A DNA stretch of 64,000 bases from Selaginella moellendorffii (taxonomy: Eukaryota; Streptophyta; Lycopodiopsida; Selaginellales; Selaginellaceae), in contig NW_003314274.1 in NCBI RefSeq assembly GCF_000143415.4, forward strand, positions 607,878 through 671,877. The letters are read 5' to 3'. The first letter of the stretch is position 1. The number at the start of each line of letters is the position of its first letter. The notes beneath the pieces were generated by a model, which was not told where the DNA came from, searched no databases, and saw only the letters and a list, made by a program, of their open reading frames with translations. Below, one piece after another: positions 43,940 to 56,183 of this stretch. The position numbers and the translations under genes are program-made.

Positions 43940-46900
43940 TCAGACCCATCCTCGAGCTGCACTGGTGGAGGCGGAGGAATGACCCAATTTGGAATAGGAC
44001 TGGGAATATAAGGCTCAAGGAGAGAGGAGTGAAAAACGGGGTGAATTTGATATGAGGAAGGAAGTGCAAAGCGATAAGTGACAGGATTAATGATGGCAGT
44101 GATAGGGAATGGACCAAGGCGTTTGAAATCGAGTTTTGGACAAAGCTTGGTGGTGGAGATATTTCTCCTGAGGAGCCAGACTTTATCCTCGATATTGTAA
44201 GGGGGACAATCCTGACGATGGATATTGCCAAATGTTTTGTGAGATTCCTGAGCACGATGGAGATGGAAGGAGATGGAGTTGTGGATTTCCTGGAGGTTGG
44301 AGACAAATGCCTTAGAGCGGGGATTTGAACAAGAGGAGTCAAATGGAGAAGGAAGCGAGAGATTAAATCGAGGATTTCGACCAGAGTTCGCAAAGAAGGG
44401 GGAAACTCGAAGAGAGGAGTGAATAGAGTTGTTATAAGAGAACTCGGCAAGGGGAAGGATATCGAACCAGTTATCCTGATGATAGTTGATGAAGCACCTC
44501 AAGAATTGTTCCAACGTCTGAATCATTCGCTCGGACTGTCCATCAGTTTGAGGATGATACGCTGAGGAGAGGTTGGCCTTCACTCCTAGCAGTTGCAAAA
44601 ACTGTTGCCAGAAATGAGAGATGAACTGAGGTCCCCGATCCAAAACCACATCTGCAGGAATCCCATGAAGTCGGAAAATTTCCCTGAATACCAGTTTTGC
44701 CATGTCCTCGCCCGAAAACTCCTTGGTACATGGCAAGAAGTGCGCCATCTTTGTGAAGCGATCCACCACAACTAAAATGCTGTTGAAGCCTCCAGAATTG
44801 GGAAGATCACTCAAGAAATCCATGGAGATGGATTCCCAAGGACCTGAAGGGACCGGGAGGGATCGAAGAAAACCTGAAGGAAGGTGGTGAGGTACCTTAT
44901 TTTGAGCGCAAGTGTCACAGGAGGTAACAAAGGCTTTGATGTAGTCGTCCATGTGAGGCCACCAAAAATCCCGTGCAACCAGCTCATAGGTTTTCGCAAT
45001 GCCGAAGTGACCAGCAGTCGGGCTATCGTGGCACACCATCAGAACCAACCTTCGAGCATCACCTTCAGGAACGTAAAACTGCTCCCCACGGTACAATAAG
45101 CCATCTAAGAACTCGAACTCGTCAAATCGCCGGCAGTCGGGAGTCACTGGGTGTCCAGCCTGAAGATGGGGGAAAATGTCATTGGTGAGATCATCGGATT
45201 GAAGATCGTTTCTGATCGCATCCATCAAGGAGGAGTCCTGAGGGGCCAAGGAAATTGCCATAACTTGAAGCCGATCAGGACCGAGGATAACTTGATCTTG
45301 TTGATCGAAGGCAGGATTACCAGGCCTGAGACTGAGATAGGAGCGCCTTGAAAGAGCATTAGGAAGGCCTTGAAGCTTTCCAGGTCTATACTTGATAACA
45401 AAGTCAAACCGACTCAAGAATTGTGCCCACCTTGCTTGACAACGGCTCAAAACTCGGGAAGTGGCAAAGTACTCGAGATTTTTGTGATCCCTCCAGACCG
45501 TTGTTTGATGGCCTGCCCCCTCCAAGAAACGACGCCACTCTCCAAAAGAATCCACAATAGCAAGGAGGTCCTTGTCGTGGATTTCGTAATTGATCTCCGC
45601 CGGCTAGAATTTCCGAGAATGGAAAGCCACTGGATGAAGTTCTTGATCCACTCCGAGTTGAGACAGCACAGCACCAATGGCAAAGTCGGAGGCGTCAGCC
45701 TTGATGAAGAAAGGTTGTGAGGGATCAGCGTGGATCAAGACGGGAGCAGAACTGAAGGCCGCCTTGAGTGTGTCGAAGGCCTGCTGGGCAGTAGCAGACC
45801 AAGAGAAGGGAACATCCTTGCGAGTGAGATGCGTGAGAGGAAGGACAATGTCAGAGTAGTGATCAATGAATTTGCGATAGAAGTTGGCAAAGCCAAGGAG
45901 AACCTAAACGTCCGACATTGATTGGGGAAGCTCCCATTCGAGAATAGTCTTGACTTTGGCAGGATCCATCGTGATGCCCTCAGGAGTGACAATGTACCCA
46001 AGGAACTCCACAGACTGCTGATCGAAGGAACATTTCTCAAGCTTTGCGTATAGGCCATGTTCTCGCAACTTCGCCAACACCTTACGTACATATTCGTCGT
46101 GCTCCTCCTGAGTTTTTGAGTAGATGAGGATGTCATCGAGGTAGACGATCACCATCTGATCAAGAAACTCCCGAAAGATGTCGTTTGCCATGTGTTGAAA
46201 AACTGCTGGAGCATTTGTCAAGCCAAATGGCATGACAGTGTACTCGAAGTGGCCATAGCGGGTTCGGAACGCAGTCTTCCATTCATCACCAGGCCGGATC
46301 TAGATCAGATTGTATGCTCCACGGAGGTCGATCTTGGTGAAGAAGCAGGCACTGCTGAGGCATTCCAACAGGTCCGAAATCAGGGGCAATGGATAACGGT
46401 TCCAAACAGTCACCTTGTTCCAACCTCGGTAGTCGATGACTAGCCGCAAACTCCCGTCCTTCTTCTTGACAAAGAAGACAGGTGCTCCAGCTGGAGACTG
46501 TGAATGCTGAATGTACCCCAAGGCAAGGTTCTGATCCACGTACTCTTTGAGGGCCTGAAGCTCGGATGGGGATAACCCGTAGATAGGCCCCCACGGAGGT
46601 GACGCTCCTTCCTGTAAATCAATGGGACAGTCATAAGGCTGATGAACAGGCAAGACACTATCTTTTTCTTGTCAAACACATCCCCAAAATCATGATACTT
46701 CTCAGGAAGACTGACAGGAGAAACATGCAAAGCAAAAAGGAAAAGAGGTTCTTCATGAAGGAGTTCTTTTATAGAGATTGTGGAGATAGGAGAAGGCGTA
46801 CGACTAAATGGAATGATGAGACGAGGATATTGTCCAGTGTAAGATGGAGAGAGGAAAAAAAAGAGGGTGAAAACTTCATAGAGTCAAGAACAAAACCCCG

Positions 46901-47490
46901 ATTTGAGTTTAGGGAACTTTTCCTGATTCGGACTCGATGAACAGTAGGGGAAGCCATGGGAGATGGTGATGTGGGAGAGAGGAGCTGTAATTCCTTCCAA
47001 CAGATCTAAGGCTGATGTAGTTGGAACGAGCACCACAGAGGAGGACTTGCTATTGATGATGTTGAAGGCGATATCGGTGACGGTGGACCCGATGTGTACT
47101 CGAACGGGCAACGTTTCCCTAAGTCCAGAAGATGGAGACACAAAATGCCCGCCGATGCCTTCAACCCTCATATCCCGTATAGTAGGAGAAAGAGGAACGT
47201 GATGTCGGGTAGCAAAGTCCGTGTCCATGAAGCAGGAAGTTGCACCCGAGTCCAGTAGCGCCAGAGCCTTGAGTCCTGATTGTCCGGTGAAAGAAAGGAG
47301 ACATGGGACGTGGAAGTTGCGGGAATTGGTGGTGGCTTTGATGAAAGGTGGTGAGGAGCTTGATAAACAAAAAAAGTGATTTTTATTCGGGAAGTCCAAA
47401 TAGACAGCTCCTACTCTGTTTGGACAGGGTCGTTTCCCGACTGCAACAGAGGTGGACTTTGAGGCAGAGTGAACTCGAGCAGTCGGGGAG
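43940..47490 (-). pseudogene. pol of element 2: protease, RT, RNase H, integrase
   Basis: Minus strand, in order: aspartic protease region (ALALLDSGATSCFMDT) near 47240; RT with YLDD box (VIVYLDDILIYS) near 46150; RNase H (KNLEYFATSRVLSRCQARWA) near 45480; then a long intact frame to 43933 with integrase HHCC (HDSPTAGHFG .. CDTCAQNK), the DDE core (ISMDFLSDLP, VVVDRFTKMAHF) and SSAYHPQTDGQSERM. In-frame stops lie near 47460, 46303, 45905 and 45606; the 3' chromodomain is displaced to 41797-42055. Confidence 0.9.
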
Positions 47491-48382
47491 GCTTCTTAGG
47501 ACATACAGCTGCTTTGTGATTAGGATCAGCACAGTAGAGGCAAAGATTATGAGATATTCGACGTTGCTTCTCAGCAGGACTCAACTTCCCTCTAATGAGT
47601 CAGGGAGTACCAGAAATATCCATCGGAACTGGAGCAGTAGGTTCAGGAGTATGCCCCGAAGACTCAAGCTAGGATTCCTGAGTCTGGGACGGAAAAACAG
47701 CGGCGCGGCGACTTTCCTGACGATGTTCAAAGAGACGGTTGTCACATTGAACAGCTTTGTTGATGGCGTCCGACAGGTCCTTGGGATCCTCCATGGTGAG
47801 CAACAAATCCTTGACACCGTTGTTGAGGCCGAAACGAAATTGGTCAATCAGGGCCCGCTCATCCCACTGAGTGTCCAAGGCAAGGAGTTGGAACTCTACA
47901 GCATAGATCGAGGCGGGACGAGACCCCTGAGAGAGACGTCTCATCTTTGTGGTAGCAGCCCGAACCCGATCCGTCTCGCCAAAACATGCTTCGAGCTTCT
48001 CTTTGAACAATTGAAGATCCATCAGCTCCGGAACCACAACCCCTTTCATGCTCTTCTCCAGAAGAGGAGAAAACCATGACAAAGCTACACCTTCCAGCAA
48101 CGTCCCAATCGCACCGATTTGAGACTCGGGAGTGGGGTACCGCCGATGCTGAAGTGCGAAAATCAGCTCCATTTGGTTCAGAAATCCGCGAAGCTCCGAA
48201 CGCTTGCCTGAAAATTTCACCGGGAAACTCACCTTCGGTTCAGGAACTTTGCTGGATCCTTGAGCCGAAAGTGAAGCAAGCTCCTGCTGCATGCGAAGAA
48301 GGGTCGCCTTCAGCTTGGTATTCTCAGACTGGATTTTTGCAAGAACTTCGGCAAAGAAATCAGGATGGCTTGGAGACTCCAT
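47491..48382 (-). pseudogene. gag of element 2
   Basis: From MESPSHPDFFAEVLAKIQSE (48382), coiled-coil start, then the gag core (FSGKRSELRGFLNQMELIF, GVALSWFSPLLEKS) and, past a stop at 47669, a zinc knuckle CLYCADPNHKAAVC near 47520-47560. Tryptophan and spacing match Ty3/gypsy capsid. Confidence 0.88.
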
Positions 48383-48478
48383 CGACAAGAAGAAAGAAAA
48401 AGGGGAAAAAAGGCAAAGGTAGTCAAACAATCAAAACGAGCTAAAGCAAAAAAAGAAAAAACACAATCTGAATCAAAC

Positions 48479-48839
48479 TGTCAAGACCCTCAACAAGATC
48501 AAGATTGGAAAATGCAAAAGACAAAGAGAAAAGCTAGTGGAAACAAAGAAAAGGCCTTAGACTGGTGTTGATTCAGATTGTGGAGAAATGGAACAAGGCT
48601 AACCTATATATACTATAGGTTGATGAAGCTCCACCACTCTTAGATCGAGGACGGCCTAAATATAGCTGAGGTCAAGGAGTCGCCACATCATCATCAGGAA
48701 TCTGGCTCGAGACTCAAGAATCGTACAGGAAATTAGAGAGTCAGGAATAGGGAAGTGTCTCGAGAGTCAGGAATGTGGTCTACAGGTCAGAAATCCGGTG
48801 AAAGTCAGGAATGTAGCAAGAATTGGGGGATTCCTGACA
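48479..48839 (-). repeat. LTR of element 2, 5' side in element orientation (361 bp)
   Basis: Pair of 41422-41782, about 97% alike by eye and of equal length. This makes element 2 the youngest layer whose LTRs can be compared. Confidence 0.92.
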
Positions 48840-48880
48840 GTTATATGACTAAAGTAGAATAGAAAATTTAGTTGCTTACA

Positions 48881-49750
48881 CAATGCTCACAATGGTGTAA
48901 TAATATTAAAAATATTATCAACAAAACAATTGAGATATTACACTTTGCATAGGAAGTGTTATATATCATTCATACACTCTAGAGTAAAAAACTTTAGAAT
49001 AGCCATAAGTTTGTCATAATCAACTTACAAACTTTCACAAGAAATATAATACCCAAGATAAATTGTATCTTTAGAATAACATTAAAATATTAAATTAAGT
49101 TAAAATATTTTAATGTAAAAATTCTATGTTAATGGTAGGTGCAAAACCCCCCTTAGATGGTTGAATCACTAATGAAGTTTTAAACCCCTATGATATGTAT
49201 ATACTAAAAATATGGCAAATAACTATCCCAATCTAAATATTAAAAGTTTACATACTTTATCATGATCCCTTTGAAGATTCAAATGAGTATTCTATTAAAC
49301 CATCTATCTATGGATAATAAACATTTGTAAAAGTATAGCATATTTTTAGCTGAGATGTTAATATCTAAAATGTCTTAACCATAAACACAAGATATTATCT
49401 GAGAGAATTCACTTTGGACAAAATTGCTAGAACACCATTTGATTGAAAAGGAAGTATCTAATGGTAGTCATAAACACATTAGCAAGAGCACCAACTTCCA
49501 CTCAACAAATTCAGTAGTCAAAAGCATTCATTACCAAAAATTAATTTTGGAAATGGTCCTATCAAATCAAACACATCAATGATCTTTTTGTAGTATAAGA
49601 GGCAATATTACTAATTTAGCACTAAACACAAGTATACACATACTGAATAATATTATATTATATCTTTGGCCAATAAAAAGATTTGCATAACTTCTTAATC
49701 ACACAATGGTGTCCTATATGCTTGCTTAGTCATAGTATATATAGAGAAAG
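48881..49750. other. AT-rich repeat debris
   Basis: No gene. 49190-49510 is a diverged copy of 28550-28870; 49590-49630 is related to one arm of the inverted repeat at 36469. Confidence 0.55.
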
Positions 49751-49895
49751 TGTAGCACACCTTATTTCTTTTTTCTTAAGCCAACTAAAAAAGGGGCAAT
49801 TGCTTGATGAGAGAGCCCTTAGTGGTTATTTTATTTCTATTTATTCCTTAAGATTCCAAGGATCCACAATAATACCCATGATCACATGCACTACA
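49751..49895 (-). mobile_element. Solo LTR of TRIM-B with perfect target duplication
   Basis: 145 bp from TGTAGCACACC to GCACTACA, reverse orientation, flanked on both sides by GAAAG (49746-49750 and 49896-49900). Confidence 0.85.
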
Positions 49896-49900
49896 GAAAG

Positions 49901-51641
49901 CATGGAATAAATCACAACTAGCCACAAATAATTAATCCCTATAAAGTAAAGAAGGTTGTCCTTAAAGCAATTGTAAATGCTAAAATGGCAAATCATCAAC
50001 AAAATTTTCAACCCATCATGAAACATTTAAATCCTTTACTCAATCTTTTTAGCCTCACAACATTTATTAAGTAAATGTAAATTTAGTTTTACACATTATG
50101 AACATTGAACATCAAATAGAGCAACCACCAATAACATAGAATTCTTATTTGAAAACTCCACTAATGTTGGAATAACATACTTATCAAAAATACAAAAAGA
50201 GAGTAAAAAAAGGAGAGGAACTTGAAAAAAGATGTTAATATCAACCATAGAATATCCTTAGTAATGAACAATCTTGAAGTTATATATATAAAGATTTAAA
50301 GCCCATTAAGTAGTATTATCAAACATATTTTTCAATAATAAAATTATTGTAGCATGATCACCTTCTAGTATGTTCAAGAATCATGCAAGTATATATAAAG
50401 CTTCTTAAAACCCTAAACTAATATTAGACACTTTTTTTATCGTGGAGTAATTCACCTTTGCTAGTTACAATGTACAATTGATAATTCCAAAGGGATGATA
50501 TTTATTAAGCATACTCATGGTCTCTTGCATCAACATACCCAATATTATAAGCATCTATAAACAAGTTGAAAGGTCAAGTATAATTAGGATATGTCAATTG
50601 TCAACAATGCTTTAAGATCCGCAAATACACACTTACAGTTCTCAAACAAGATGAAAGATGATGTTGATGACTTATTATAACATGTTGTGTACATTTGTGT
50701 CATGTTGCAAAATATATATCCATGTGCGTGGGATGAGGTAAACCTAGTCATGTGTATGGGTGTTCTTGAGTTTGAGCTCTAATCATTATAAGTTTCATCT
50801 TTGGTATGGATTGATTGCAACGCAATTATGTTAAGTCTGATTTCTTCGCTTTGTCTCATACTTCTTCATATCTCTTCCATTTCTCTCACTTCTATTTTAA
50901 TTCATCCCTTTATTTTTACTGTTTCTTCTTTGTCTCTATATTATTTTTTATTATATTTCCTTTTTATTTTCATAAAACTTAAAATTTACTAAATGAAATA
51001 GAAGTCAAAGTTTTAGCTAAAGTGTCTACAAAACTTCAAATAATAACATATATAAGGTAAAAGTTTCTTCAATTAATTTTAGAGTGATATAACAATCCAG
51101 CTTAGTAAATGCTTTAGAATTATTCTTTTTATTTATATGTATATAGTTCATAAAAATCAGGTTATTTTTTATAAATAGTTATTGTATATTAAATTTTTCA
51201 TATGTAGAGTATGATATTAATCTTACCAAGGCTTTTAAATATTTTTATAATTAAAATGCATTAATGATTGTACTAAAATATTTTTCAAACATAAAAAATA
51301 ATATTGTGAGATCTAGGTGATGTTGTGATGTTGTATACAATTATTAATGTAGTGGGATTTTGGTAGCCATCAGATTGGTTTCAATCACTCTTATATAGGA
51401 GTTAAGGTTTTTAGGCTAATCAAATATGTATATTTTTATATTGCATTTTCATATTCTATGCATTCATATTGGTGGAGTTGAGGGGCAATTTTGATTTATT
51501 TTAAGGAGTATTTAGATTTTTTTTTTGTTTAAATTTAGCTTTTACATTATCTAGATCTCTCTCATTCATGAGGTTTATTAATTTCTTCTCTTTTCCTTTG
51601 ATTTTGTTTATTTATCTTAATGGCAAAGTAATAGCCTCCTT
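49901..51641. other. AT-rich intergenic, contains one member of a direct repeat pair
   Basis: No gene. 50690-50975 is similar to 53265-53585 (shared words such as ATGGATT..TTGCAA, TTGAGCTTGAG/TTGAGTTTGAG and a T/C-rich stretch), direct orientation, 2.6 kb apart. 51340-51463 is the reverse of 28204-28320. Confidence 0.55.
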
Positions 51642-52202
51642 TATAAGCTTTTAAATTTGAATTTTCTGGGAAGTCACCTAATTTAGTATTATTCAAAACT
51701 AAGAACACTTAACTTCAACTATCCCAAGACCCTTAACCAATTAGAAAAGAGGGTGCACTCTTGTTCATAAACCTTTTCTTTATAAATCATCTCTCTTATT
51801 ATTCCCTTTGTTTGATTATAATTTATTATGCTTTTTTGCAAGTTCACACCCTTGTGAATGGAAATTAAGAGTTGCAACCCTGCTAAAAACCTCACTCTTT
51901 TGACACCCTACCCCTTCGGTTGATCTCAGTGGAGCATACTAAACTTGCAAAATATCAATCAACATGTGGTGTGATTCCTCTAAGCTAATCAATAAAGTCA
52001 AACCTAAGACCTTTTTAATACAAATGTAAGCTCATGAATTTAGACTTCCCAAAAGATACTCAACCTAGTACTATTCTAACCTAAGGATGTTTAACCCCTT
52101 TAATGATTGGATAAGGGAATATACTTTTGTTCATAGGCCCTTTCCTTCTATATTTGAACCCTTATAGATTGTTTCATGAGTTATTCCCTTTAGTTACTTA
52201 TA
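51642..52202 (-). mobile_element. TRIM-D copy 2, complete (561 bp), reverse orientation
   Basis: LTRs 51642-51820 and 52025-52202 (about 179 bp each) match the TRIM-D LTRs of 36826-39556 in reverse. A PBS-like TTTGTATTAAAAA (minus strand) adjoins the inner end of the right LTR. Flanks TCCTT/TTTTC could be a decayed duplication. Confidence 0.72.
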
Positions 52203-53585
52203 TTTTCTTCTTTTGACTTTGGAATAATAATTGGTGTAATTACTTGATGCTATGTAATTGCAATTGAAAAACCAGATTCAGTTGATGGCGACATTCATAA
52301 AATGTGGTGCAACTCCTTTTGCTCTTTGTGTCAATCCTCACATCAAATTAGATTCTTTTTATAAGAATTTTGGGGATGATGTGTACTATTTATTCATCAC
52401 TTTATAGTTTATCATTTTTGGGATGATGCCCAGGGTTTGTGTAAGTTTTTAACATTTCTCCAAAGGACAATATTGCAATGGTACAATGGTTTGAATATAG
52501 CCACTCATGTGGATTGAAGCCTTCTCCAAAATGTCCTTAAACACTTATTTGGACATACTAATGATTGCAACAATGCCTTCTAACAATTGTATTATGTCTA
52601 GCAAAGATCATTTGAGTTAATGATGCAATTTGATATTTGTTTTCAAAGCTTTTTATTTTGTGCAGAGCCAAATATATTAAAGCAGATCAAGTTGGGAATA
52701 TTATGGCTAGTGCTTCATCAAGATCTTATGGGACTCAAGCATACACTACTCTAACATTAATACCTATTAATATATCACTATAAGACATCACTTTTCCCAC
52801 TTATCATTGCACACACTTCAACTCATTATCGCCCATATTTAAGGATAAGGGTGAAAATATAGATATGGTTGTAATATTCATTCCCAAGCTTGTGATAAAG
52901 TTGGCGTTCTCAACATTTTTTAGATTAGCATTCTCCATTTCGTAGGTAGAAGCCTTGTTGTCAACTTCGTCATGTTAGTCCTACTACAATGAAAGGATTT
53001 GATGTAAAGATTGTTTTAGGAAATGAGAAGTTGTATGAGTAGTGTTGCATGAATAAAATAGTGACCCTTTCATATTTTTTTTGGAAGTATTATCAAAAGG
53101 TTCATTGGGCACTAATTCATATAGTGTTTACTTTCTAAGTTTATTTTTATAATAAAAGGTCTTATGTTATTTTTTTTATGTTGGTTGATACAAGATCAAG
53201 TTTATCTACTTTTTCTCAGCTTATGCCACACATTATTATCTACAATTATATTATATGGCAAAGTCAATTTTCATTTGTTATGGCAATCGCCGTACACATT
53301 CATATACATAGGATAAGGTGGATATAGTTGTATCTATAGGCAATCTTGAGCTTGAGTTTTAATTATTGTGGGTGGTGCTAAGTCAAACTTTTGACCTTAT
53401 CCTTGATATGGATTAATTGTAATGTAATTATGCCAAATGTAACTTTAAAGTTTCTCCCCTTTGTTTTATACTTTTTTATCCTTCTTCCATTCCTTTTATT
53501 TTTGTTCTATTTCATTTCTCAACTTTTACTTGTGCTTCCATCACTTTTGTCTTTATATTACTTCCTACTATATTTTTGTTTTGCT
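52203..53585. other. AT-rich sequence, no gene seen
   Basis: Contains the second member (53265-53585) of the direct repeat noted at 50690; otherwise nothing recognisable. Confidence 0.5.
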
Positions 53586-53589
53586 ACTT

Positions 53590-54313
53590 TATTCCCTCTT
53601 CAGATCCCTTTGACAACCTTTATACTGCAATAGTTGATCAACTTAAGGAGTATATTGATTTATTTGACTTTGACCTATCGTTTTTTACTATGTGCCATTC
53701 TATTCCAATTGGAGATAGTCATCTAATCAATGTTTTTGTTCAATGTCGATCACCCAAGAATATCAAGATTTCAATTATAAATGTTATGGAGATGTTTGAG
53801 AAGGGTGTTATCCAAAACTTGTGGAGTTCTTAGGTGAATAAACCTCATTTTATGACAAAATTTGATAAGAGTATTTATTTTTATATTGACTATCATTTAT
53901 TAAGTGAGGTAACTATCCCAGATATGTATTCTCTTTGTCATATTGTTGATCTTTTGGATTGTTTAGAAAGAAGTCATTGGTTTATTAAGTTAGATCTTGC
54001 TTCTGGGTACAAGCGAGTGCTAATGGCTAAATAAGATGTTCCCAAGATTGTTTTTTATACACCATTTGGAGTTTTTGGTGATGTCATTTAGTTTAAATAA
54101 TGTTCTAATGACTCTCCAGTAGATGATGGATGAGGCTTTTTATGATATATTGGAAGTGACTTCTAACTTTGTTCATAATGTCTTAACCCACTTAGAAGGG
54201 ACATGGGAAGAGCATGTCCATGATATTGACAAAGTTTTGGATCGGCTACAGGAAGTGAGTTTAAAGGTAAAGCAATCAAAATATGTGTTTAAGTCTAGAT
54301 TTTACAAAATCTA
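53590..54313 (+). pseudogene. Fossil Ty3/gypsy reverse transcriptase fragment
   Basis: Reads, across stops and at least one frameshift, a decayed RT palm: NVMEMFEKGVIQN, FYIDYHLLSEVTIPDMYSLC, RSHWFIKLDLASGYKRVLMA, then TPFGVF and, in another frame, MMDEAF and HVHDIDKVLDRLQ. Much older looking than elements 1 and 2, with very AT-rich codons. Confidence 0.75.
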
Positions 54314-56183
54314 ATATAATGGTGTGGTGGTGTGAATAAATTACCATTAAATTTACTAATTTAATGGTGGGTGTGAAAGCCCTCTAACTCTTAAATGGTA
54401 TTTAGGTTTTAGATTTTAGAATTTCAACACTATGCTATAATTATAATTTTTATAGCCTAAACTGCTAAATAGCATGTTTAACCAATAACTATCCATGCCT
54501 TTTCTTCTTTCTGTTTATTTTATGAATTTATTTCTAAAGAAATGCCTAATGCATGCTAAATATCTCTAAAAAAAATTAAATGTTGGTATTTATGCTTTAT
54601 CAAAGCTTAATGAAATTGAAATTTTTAAAGATTCTCTGATAGCAACTTGTTATCAAGGAATTTTGAAAAATATGTAACTGCATCAAATTCAAATCAAAAT
54701 TATATCTACAATTTTTTTTTCAAATGGCATATTTCTGTATATCATTAGCAATTACCAATTATTTATAATACATTTTACCCTTTCAACTTCTCTTTTATCC
54801 CTTTATGTTAGCTTGTTAAGTTGCAGGTGGGAGTTGAGGCGCCAAGCCCCCTATATGCACATTAAACAAGCAATTCACTGTAGTATCAAATATATATATT
54901 TGCATACTGCAGACCTCTAGAGTTTCTGTTTCATGGCTTGTCCATGCTTGGCTTACTCCAGTAATTTTAATTGATGTAAAGTAAGCTTGTTCATTGTTGT
55001 ATCATGATAAGTCCAACTTTATGCTCCTAGCCGTCTTGTTCTTAGATTCAAAATAGCAAATAAATTACAATGTAATTATGAGGTATAAATTCAGATGTGT
55101 TAGTAAAACCTTCTCAGTTTGTCTACCGCCTACACAAACAGAGCTATCTTTGATTCATGCGTGTTGCTACTAGTGAATACTGCAAGCAACAAACAGTTCG
55201 CAAAGTGTTGATGTAGACTATCTGCAAGCTTCAAGACAGATCTGCGTCAGCAATTTTAAACAAGCAGTGCAGCAGAGTTGATTTCTGAACCACCATCTGG
55301 GCCAGATGGCTGTTAACGTGTCCTGTCCGTGCAATCAGGAGCGTCCACTTCGAAGGAGGGCGGCATTCACATGTTTTCATATGATCACTTTCTTTGTCAA
55401 TTTCTACGTTGAGATTGCACCATCAAAGCATAGTCACCTAAACATCCATTTCTTTCGACCTTTCCATGTCACTCTTGTGTACACGAGCTCGTTCGTACTC
55501 AGTATTTTTATGTTTTATATTTTGAAAAGCCACCGTTGTTCTGATTGTCGCGTCACGAGTGCCAGTTTGAAGGACGCAACATCAACACCTTGGTGGCACA
55601 AGTGACTCGTGGCAATATGACAAAAAGTACACATTAGCTGCCACCGCCCTAGCTCAGCCTGCAGAAAACAAAGAAGTACTCAAGGGAAGGGTTACAGGTT
55701 TTCCAAATTTTGTTTTGTTGTGAGCTTGTTTCCTAGCGATAAGGTGCATAAACAGTAAAAGGAATGTCCGTACAATCGGCTAATCAAGTGAACTCGAATT
55801 AATTTCTATGTAAACTCTCTTATTTAAAAAGACCTTCTGGACCACCGCGTAAACTCGAAGACAAGACTGTGAAAATCACTACCAGTGGTACGAAAGGCTC
55901 TTGCTGAAAATGCGTACGTGCTCAAACCAGCTGGCTTTGTGAGCATACCCAAGATCATATTCGCTCAGAAGTACCTGAATGATATGTCCAGGAAATTGGA
56001 GTTATAGATGAGCTGTCATATTTTTGCTCAGATATTAAAATGTTTTTAGCATTATCGATGATCATAATCAGCATGTATGCTTATAAGGTTGCCTTTGTTT
56101 GCTCTTATATGCAGGGTAACGAGTAGTTATAGCTATTGCATGCAAAAGTGTCTAGAATCTAGTGTGTATTTGCTGTAGTAGCT
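54314..56183. other. Intergenic, no gene seen
   Basis: AT-rich to about 55000, then closer to genic composition. A 99-residue open frame at 55306-55605 has no family resemblance and no splice support. Confidence 0.5.

Larger units (their letters stand above)
41422..48839 (-). mobile_element. Ty3/gypsy chromodomain retrotransposon (element 2), minus strand
   Basis: Two 361-bp LTRs (41422-41782 and 48479-48839) enclose gag, protease, RT, RNase H, integrase and chromodomain read on the minus strand. Target duplication GTTAC/GTTAT in the family C LTR; the uninterrupted site is visible in copy 1 (GTGGTTAAGTGACTGAAG, near 39022). The element is itself broken at 42056-43939 by a composite insertion. 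It is a different lineage from element 1: its gag and LTRs show no resemblance. Confidence 0.92.
39876..48880 (+). mobile_element. Solo LTR, family C, copy 2, split by element 2
   Basis: LTR sequence 39876-41421 resumes at about 48845-48880 after the 7.4-kb element 2. Perfect 5-bp target duplication CAATG at 39871-39875 and 48881-48885. It ends CTTACA, as copy 1 ends TTTACA, and has the same minisatellite. Confidence 0.8.

Noticed and set aside
43740-44450. 236-residue minus-strand frame
   Set aside because: An alternative frame of element 2 pol running into the element 1-family LTR; the integrase frame 43933-45555 is the real one.
55306-55605. 99-residue open frame on the plus strand
   Set aside because: No recognisable family, mixed hydrophobic runs, no splice or codon support; it lies in non-coding sequence before the acetylornithine deacetylase gene.
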